Positions 58,001-64,000 of a stretch of DNA of 64,000 nucleotides are shown piece after piece (position 1 is the first letter of the stretch; each line of letters begins with the position of its first letter). Source of the DNA: Saturnia japonica (Eukaryota; Arthropoda; Insecta; Lepidoptera; Saturniidae); NCBI GenBank assembly GCA_033032175.1, contig CM065321.1, positions 15,956,501 through 16,020,500 on the forward strand. Direction: 5' to 3'. Below the pieces are notes generated by a model, which worked only from the letters and a program-made list of their open reading frames with translations, had not been told where the DNA came from and ran no database searches. A program made the translations under genes and the position numbers.

Positions 58001-61000
58001 TCACGCATAAATTGTACTTTCCTCTCTTGCACATGTCGCATGCGCGGCACGGCTGCGTCGGCTCAATGGCTACTCTATCACCCTCTTTTAAGTTGTCCAC
58101 GTTTGATCCCACCTTGAGTTGTAAAAGACCATCACTTAATCATTCGTCAAAAATATGTAGAGATATTTATTTTATGTTTACACTAGCTGTGTCCACAGTT
58201 TCGCCCGTGTTAATTTTATCCGACAAACACCACACCACCAACGCACCGTCTATCATAATTGTTCTTCCCGCAAGTACAAATTATTTTAATTTTTCATTAT
58301 CTCCTAAACTGTGTCCAAATAACATACTATAAAGAGCAAAATTTAACTTTATAAAGTTGTCTTTATGATCCCAGCCATTCCCAGCAAATCCTGCCCTAAA
58401 CGAAAATTGACTCTGAAAAAGTTACTTGTGAGTGTTTGGTGGACTAGCGCCGGTGTCGTTCACTACAGCTTTCTAAAATCTGGCCAAACGATTACGGCAG
58501 ATATCTATTGTCAGCAACTGCAAATCATGAAGGAAGTACTAGCTGCTAAACAACCGAGATTGGTCAATCGCTCTAGGCCACTGCTGCTTCACGACAACGC
58601 AAGACCACACACTGCACAACAAACAACCACTAAGTTACATGTGCTACAATTGGAATGTCTGCGACATCCACCGTACTCCCTGGACCTTGCTCCAACAGAT
58701 TATCATTATTTCCGGAATTTGGACAACTTCTAACAAGGAAAAAAATTCAACTCCGTTGCGGCAGTACAAACCCCTTCAAAGATTTATTGATTCTCGCCCC
58801 CATGGTTTTTTTAGTAAAGGGATCAATGAACTACCTATGAGATGGCAAAAGTGCATAGATAACAACGGTGCATACTTTGATTAATTAAATATATTTTACA
58901 AAAAAAAAAAAACTTTATATTCCTCCCGTACAAAACGCCAATTTCATATGTAAGGACCTAATATATACATTTAGTTACTTTAATTAATATATACAATAAA
59001 TAAAATTGAAGTGTCTGTGATGTATGTGATGTCAAAATAACAGCTTTTTACTAAATGCATATGAAAGTATATACGATACATCTAACAAAAAACCCATTTT
59101 TTTTATTTTTGTCTATGTGTCTGTCTGTTTGTTCCGGGTAATCTCCGAAACGGATGGACCGATTTTGACATCATTTCTCAATAGAATGAATACCATGACT
59201 TTTGTTTTATGAAAGCACAAACGAAAAGATTCAGTAGCAAATAAGTAGCATAAGGTTGAGGTTTTAAATGATGCGAAATCTGATCAAAAATAACTGGCTT
59301 CCAAGTAACAACAACGAAAAAAAAAATACCTTGATAACAACACCAGACCCTTCGTGTCCAATAACGATGGGTTCTGTCAAGACGTCCATGCCACAAGTAC
59401 CCGTGCTGTAAAGTTTGACATCGGAGCCACATATCCCAACGCATTCTATCTTCACAAGTACCTCTATAATAGAATAATTCATTAAATAAAGAAGTGAAAT
59501 ACATTAGTTATATTTGTGTTAGATGAAATTGTTGTATTATTATTTAGATGGGTGGATGGTCTGTTTTGTCCGACCGTGTCGCGATCACCATGTATATAGT
59601 GAAAACTCTGTCATAGTGACTCGCTTTTGCAACTCGTACTCGACCGGTTTTTTTATTGTTGTTATCACAACTTTCAAGTAATTTCAACAGATAATCAAAT
59701 CAAGTGATCAGATATGTCAATTCCATACATTTTTTTCGTTTTCGTTAGCGATAAAGATTGTAGAAAGACAACTTGGCTAGGCCCTCAGTTCCACTGGGTA
59801 CAGTCTTACCTTTATGAGGGCGATAATTTTTATTTGTGTTATATTTTTTTATTCTTTATGTATTTAATTATTTATATTACTAGGCCACAAGCCCTGAATA
59901 AGTGTCATAGGACGGCTGTGTCTGTCTTCTTAATGTTACCTATGGGGGTGGGCGGGGTATGACACGAGTAGGTATAGCGACGTATTTCGCTTATTTAACC
60001 TTGAGGATTTAATTTTTTAATAGGTCTTGTTTATTTCTATACAAATATGTATGTATAAATGATAGTATTTAATAAAATAGATGTATAATTTTAAAACAAT
60101 ATATTTTTAAATACACGTACCGTTTTCATTTATTTCTGGCGTTGGCCATTTTTCCTGAAAAAAGAAAGTTGTGTGCTTAGTTGTTGATATACATCAATTA
60201 CAAAGTATATTCAAAAATAATTTCTTAACTCTGAAGCAAAGTGAAGGTATATGATGAAACATTGGTTACTTACATTCTGACAAAGTATTAATTGTACTAA
60301 GTATATATTTTCATTTATATAAATTATTTATTTAAATTATACTTATTATTTGCACCTATCGGTGACCGCACTTTACGATTTTTGTATATTAGAAATTGGT
60401 ACATTTTTAAGAGGAAAAGCGGCCGGCAAGATGTTGAAAGAATACGTTTATATAAAAACCTATTGTTGTCGCGCTTTGCCTTATTGAATGAACAGAGCGC
60501 TAAACAAAAAACTGTAGCTATGACTGATGTAAACACATAGACGAAATTACAATATCATATTCATATGTTTCCTCTTTTAAAACTATTCCTATTTTATTTT
60601 TGCTGTACCTACAGTTGTTTCTTTTTTTATATTCGTGATATTTATTTTCTGTATAATTCATAACGGCAACATAACTGGGTAATTTTAGAAGGCTCCTAAG
60701 TTTATTAGGCTTTTTTAATGGGAAAAATCAAAACATAGGTACTTGGCAATGGTAGATGTTAATAGTATGGTATAAAAATGTTGCTCCAGTGACATTATTT
60801 AGGAATAAAACAGAGGAATATGTTAATATGCAGTAAGTAGGTACCTACACGTCGCCCGAGAATGAGAAACTACGCTATACCAGCCTAAAATATTGATTTT
60901 GTTATATCGTGTAAATAATAGACGAGTAAAAAATCAGGCACGTAATAAATCTTGAAATACTTACAATTTTAATATCGTACGGCCCGTGAAGAACTGCCGC

Positions 61001-61018
61001 GTAATTTTCCAACATCAT
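52067..61018 (-). CDS. Sodh: Sorbitol dehydrogenase (zinc-dependent, NAD-type), 8 exons
   Basis: Oxidises sorbitol to fructose in the cytosolic polyol pathway. Exons: 61018-60965, 60154-60121, 59463-59330, 58112-57922, 56778-56594, 54621-54443, 53231-53110 and 52217-52067; they total 1050 nt and all phases close (349 residues, usual length about 350-360). Catalytic zinc ligands are in VGICGSDV (Cys) and IGHEGSG (His, Glu). The structural zinc site CRACDMCKRGKYNLC (C-x2-C-x2-C-x7-C) is complete. The Rossmann turn is GAGPIGL, and ITD after the second strand puts an Asp at the ribose position, which favours NAD over NADP. The C-terminus ends IIIHVQK. The start has two adjacent in-frame ATGs (61018 and 61015). 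The gene converges on BLM. Confidence 0.94.
52325..52807. mobile_element. MITE with pyrimidine-rich arms in SORD intron 7
   Basis: Ggggcgttccagtatttattacataac at the left faces gttatgtaatacttgaaagcccc at the right. Inside each end is a 'ccccctcccc' run (taccccctccccggtaaacgtta; cgaccccctcccccaaattgcg). The family is unknown to me; the fragment at about 46902-47020 may be related. Confidence 0.65.
52833..53070 (+). repeat. SINE-like repeat with (GAA)n tail
   Basis: It is close to 21712-21965 over its full length (gttggcgttttgcgtgatat, gtggattataaatataaac, agttctaacaagggagccac) and ends in GAA units. It lies in SORD intron 7. Confidence 0.75.
53262..53475 (-). repeat. LINE 3'-end/SINE-like repeat, inverted
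   Basis: The reverse complement of most of 2232-2555: ggtggtaagcacagtaaaatcc, accaccgagagatcgtaattc, ccacatgcatgttggtt and gtccaccacgtgcaggtga. It lies in SORD intron 6. Confidence 0.65.
53574..54160 (+). repeat. Family A dispersed repeat, longest copy
   Basis: This is the fullest copy in the window: gtgccccacggttgaaaccc, cttaaactatgtatctaaat, gggcaaagtttaacttcat, ttgtctttatgatgaagtaac, cttattgtggcttgtgta, gatagcctatactattcctcg, aaacaaataaaaaaactcttc. Partial copies: 4088, 18709/19822, 58182. No open frame. Confidence 0.75.
54622..55589. other. SORD intron 5, first part
   Basis: About 55250-55350 (catattgcctacagtgtccctgatgg, ggcgactaccgtgagattta) contains a short piece similar to the LINE 3'-end repeat. 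Nothing else recognised. Confidence 0.45.
55590..56090 (-). mobile_element. LINE 3' fragment (ORF2 C-terminus)
   Basis: The minus strand reads SFAVTAVRLWNSLPINIQLA, then SLRRFYLEQLNIA and a stop at about 55752. R-L-W-N-S-L-P is a hallmark near the end of CR1/Jockey-type ORF2. The fragment is 5'-truncated and lies in SORD intron 5. Confidence 0.7.
56850..57035 (+). repeat. Family B-like repeat start
   Basis: Aactagctgcgcccgtggctccgctcgcgtggactacag resembles the family B head, then diverges quickly (SORD intron 4). Confidence 0.55.
57340..57440. repeat. Fragment of the 27880/63738 SINE-like repeat
   Basis: Gctgccggaacatactatat and gattttcaatttgagggtgg resemble the middle of the copy at 63738-64000. 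The rest of SORD intron 4 shows nothing further. Confidence 0.4.
58182..58365 (+). repeat. Family A repeat, cut by a mariner
   Basis: Cactagctgtgtccacagtttcgcccgtg to ttgtctttatgatc follows family A, then stops abruptly at the mariner. It lies in SORD intron 3. Confidence 0.7.
58366..58960 (+). mobile_element. 5'-truncated mariner element (DD34D type)
   Basis: Coding remains of a mariner transposase C-terminal half (58378-58733): LLLHDNARPH (second Asp), then SLDLAPTDYHYF with the third Asp. The third block differs from the usual SPDLAPSDY. The first Asp region and the DNA-binding domain are missing. The reading breaks near 58733 and ends in an A-run near 58900. The 3' UTR continues to about 58960 (cctcccgtacaaaacgcc). 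Confidence 0.75.
58985..59180 (-). repeat. Tail of family B, inverted
   Basis: Taaaattgaagtgtctgtgatg to gtctgtctgtttgttccgggtaatctccgaaac is the reverse complement of the family B end. Confidence 0.65.
59464..60120. other. SORD intron 2
   Basis: About 59565-59650 (gtcgcgatcaccatgtatata, agtgactcgcttttgcaac) is a short piece of the 2232 repeat. Nothing else recognised. Confidence 0.45.
60155..60964. other. SORD intron 1, nothing recognised
   Basis: AT-rich, with no supported feature. Confidence 0.55.
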
Positions 61019-62184
61019 CACCACTTCAAAACCAATTTAATTATGACTGAAATATATGACAATTTAACCGACTAGAATATCATATATTGTAATCATTGTT
61101 TACACTAAATTAGAGATAAATTTATCATCTTACAAACTATGATATTATGTAATATTTACAGCTTGCTGTGATATTATTATTGTGACCTTTAATGAGTGAC
61201 ATCAATTTTTTACTGCAATTTCATTATCATATTGTGAAAAATTACTGTATTGTACTTAAAAATGAGTATGGCGTTCTTTGACTCTTTGAAATTACTTCCG
61301 CAAGTAGATCCGATCGACTGCAACACAATAGAACCAAGACGTATCACTTATCAGCGATTGCAATAGTTAAGATAATCCTTTTTTCATGACACGATTATAT
61401 TATGAGAGCATTTTTAAGTTTTCTTGCGATGATTCACCGTCTGTTTATACATCATTACTAAATGAACGTGAATTCCGAAAATTTTGTGCGTTGGCCGGGA
61501 TTTGAATGTGCAAACGTAGGATTGATGGAATATCATATAAATTAAATTTGACCACCATACTTAATGCTCAATGGCTTAGCTACCAGGGGCGTGATAATGA
61601 AATAATAAACCATCACAATCTTTTCATATGAAGTAAATGTTTGCAAGACTAGGGAGGTCTAAATATTTTGTGTATGTTATTGAGGCCAGCAAATATTTGA
61701 ATTGTCTGTATAGGACGTAGCACAAAACATACAAAAAAGGTCCATCTATCTAGATACTTGAAAAGCGTGATTTAATTGTTTAATAAGCTTAAGTCGTATT
61801 TAGTTACATTGCTAATTATGTCACATGAATTGTTCTGGTGTTAGTAAACTGTCAATTGAACCTTGTTACATAATATAACATTAATATTTAATATCGGGCA
61901 AATGCAATAGGTTATCAGAGTTCTGCGTTTTTGTTTATGTACAAACGCTATCTTTAAATTACATAAATACATATATAGCAAATTAGATGAAACATAATTC
62001 TAATATTGTATTTGTAAGCAATTATATTTGTGTCGGCAAAATAAATTCTAATAACATTTTTTTTGTGTGTAAGTGTAGAGATAATTTATCTATACACACG
62101 GCAGTATGTCAGCCAAGTTCGGAACGAGCGACACCGGCCAGTGTATATATTTACACCAAATGTTATATTTCTCTATGACTTATC
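61019..62184. other. SORD upstream region, no gene recognised
   Basis: The SORD promoter should lie directly above 61018. No confident TATA box, open frame or repeat end is seen. Confidence 0.5.
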
Positions 62185-62405
62185 TTTGTGGTACCGTGAA
62201 GTTGTGGAAACCTTCTCCCAGTCAGAGTGTTTCCACCTTACAACATCGGGTCCTTTTAGCGTAACGTGAAGACATATTTAGGTATGTAGGCCTGCATGAC
62301 AGCGGTGACTGCTGTATGGGTTTAGATCTCTCGGTGATCGCCGTTCTTTTTGAATTGTGCTGTGCTTACAGGAATAGTACCGTAAATGTGTCAAGCTATT
62401 ATTTA
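62185..62405 (+). repeat. LINE 3'-end fragment
   Basis: The same order as 45057-45255: gtgaagttgtggaaacc, acatcgggtccttttagcgtaacgtgaag, gcatgacagcggtgac, tctctcggtgatcgccg. Confidence 0.65.
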
Positions 62406-62703
62406 AAAAAAACAATTTCGAGATACTTTCAACCCCATTCATAAGTCAAATATTATTAGACTTTGAAATTTTGTACGTCTCCCTTAAACTCCTAGAATCC
62501 TGAATTTCACGAATATACTATATCTATTTTACATCATGAGTTATAAGGGTCTGGTAGCATTTTTATCATTCAATTGCTGACTCACTCATCAAAAACCTAG
62601 ATGACTTCTACGTGACTCAGAAACTTGATATTTGGCATCGAAATAGATCATTATGCATAATTTAAAGGATACAAAGGAAAAAACAAAAACATTTTATTAA
62701 CGA

Positions 62704-63205
62704 CTAGCTGTGCCCGTGGCTTCGCTCACGTGGAATGCCCGCTCGAATCTTGCTCCCTTCTTGCGGCTATTTTAAAGACAAAAATGCTTCTTGTGGGTAT
62801 TCCTTAGAAGATAGATGTATACTTTCCCGGACTTGTTTGTAGGTATTTTTAATGCCAACAATTATGTAATATATTAATTTGCTATATCTCTTATGGTTTA
62901 CTGAGCGTAAGCCATTTAAGCGCTCGAATTTGATTCACCATGATCAGTTTTTTTTTGTATTTGTGCGGAAAACTAATTATTTTTCCAAAATAAAAGTAAC
63001 CTAAGTTACTCCCTATATCATCACCTATCTAACAGTGAAAGTCCCGTCAAAAGCGGTGCATTACCCGGAACAAACAGACAGACAAAAAAATTAAAAATGG
63101 GCTTTATGTTATGTGTATCGTATATACTTTCATATGCATTTAGTAAAAAAACTGTTATTTTGATATTACAAACAGACACTTCAATTTTATTAATTGTATA
63201 GATTT
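62704..63205 (+). repeat. Family B dispersed repeat, long copy
   Basis: Ctagctgtgcccgtggcttc to ttcaattttattaattgtatag, nearly the same length as 44327-44822. Confidence 0.75.
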
Positions 63206-63737
63206 CTATACTTACATCGATAGATGGCAGGTGATGTGATTAATTTTTTATTTTAAAATAACAGGTCTTTTGTTTAATGTTACATTCTAAGTAAACGTAA
63301 AACAAAACTTAGAACTAATTTCTAATACTGTAAGCTACAAAAATCTAGTCAATATTTCTCTAGTATTTACCACTTTCTTTCACAGATAATAGAGTAATTC
63401 AATTATACCATAGTAATGTCCACTCTTGAAGTCAGTGAAGAATATATTGAAAGAGTGGGAGGCCGTACTTTGCGAATTAAAATCCGATACAAATAATAAT
63501 TATTTTTTATTTATTTAAATAACAAAAAAAATACATTGAGCAGTTTATATTCTAACAATGGCCCCCGAATTAGCCAAATCTGTGCCTTGCAACTTGTAAA
63601 GAATTTAATTTTTCCCAAATCCAAATTCATCTATGTTGAATTCATGACATTATACTTATCAAAAGTTTTCTCAGTGTGAAGCCAGGCCGCTGCATTCAAG
63701 ATCAATGACCGTCTGAGATTTTTTTTTAATTATTATA
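63206..63737. other. Intergenic, nothing recognised
   Basis: AT-rich sequence between two repeats. Confidence 0.55.
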
Positions 63738-64000
63738 GGTTTAGCGTTGTTTCCACAATCTCATCTGATCTTAAGTGACGATGTGGCCCAAGATGGCAGC
63801 ACGCTAAGCGGAAGAGTTGCTCTCAAGTGCAGCTACCGGAACACACCTATTGGTATTTAGCGTCAGATTCGCAACTTGAGGGTGGTAGCTAAGCCAGGGG
63901 AGTATTAGAAAAAGCACTACCCACCACGCTTACGTTTTCATCACGATGTTTTCTATCACCGGGCTAGGCTCATTGCAGAGATTCGAACTCACGTCGATCG
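63738..64000 (-). repeat. tRNA-derived SINE-like repeat, cut by the window end
   Basis: It shares gatgtggcccaagatggcagcacgctaagc, caagtgcagctaccggaac and acttgagggtggtagctaagcc with 27880-28110. Near the end, gattcgaactc is the complement of a Pol III B box (gagttcgaatc), which puts the SINE head beyond 64000 on the minus strand. Confidence 0.6.

Overview
This window looks like the nuclear genome of an insect, most likely a moth or butterfly (Lepidoptera). It is AT-rich. Its genes are split into many short exons with consensus GT-AG junctions. The spaces between exons are filled with interspersed repeats, including a common type that begins like ctagctgtgcccgcggcttcg. The order is inferred from gene structure and repeat style; no diagnostic marker was seen.

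Three conserved host genes can be assembled exon by exon with reading phase closing at every junction. (1) TIM50, the mitochondrial import receptor, runs right to left from 14665 and leaves the window at its left edge. (2) A Bloom syndrome-type RecQ helicase (BLM) runs left to right from 26749 to 51710 in 20 exons, 1366 codons plus stop. (3) Sorbitol dehydrogenase (SORD) runs right to left from 61018 to 52067 in 8 exons, 349 codons plus stop. BLM and SORD converge, with stop codons 357 bp apart.

Most of the remaining sequence is transposon-derived. TIM50 intron 2 is a nest: a Tigger/pogo-like DNA transposon (5557-13053) carries a PIF/Harbinger element (6475-8100) and a CR1/Jockey-group LINE (about 8505-12900). 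Between TIM50 and BLM lie another decayed LINE (15555-18095), a rosa-like DD41D mariner (18817-19816) and an ISL2EU-like transposon (21968-26187). The latter has two convergent genes: a THAP-DDE transposase and a YqaJ nuclease with a SWIM finger. It ends about 145 bp before a possible alternative first exon of BLM. BLM intron 6 holds a complete BEL/Pao retrotransposon (31887-37660) with identical 115-bp LTRs, a 5-bp target duplication and one uninterrupted 1737-codon frame, so it is very young. BLM and SORD introns also contain foldback MITEs, a tRNA-derived SINE, 5'-truncated LINEs and a mariner remnant.

The points most worth following up are the two-gene ISL2EU element with one lesion in each protein, the young BEL/Pao insertion in a DNA-repair gene, the alternative BLM first exons (one with a PIP-box-like motif), the 18-bp minisatellite directly after the BLM stop codon, and the nested transposons in TIM50. 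No CRISPR array, rRNA or free-standing tRNA gene was seen.
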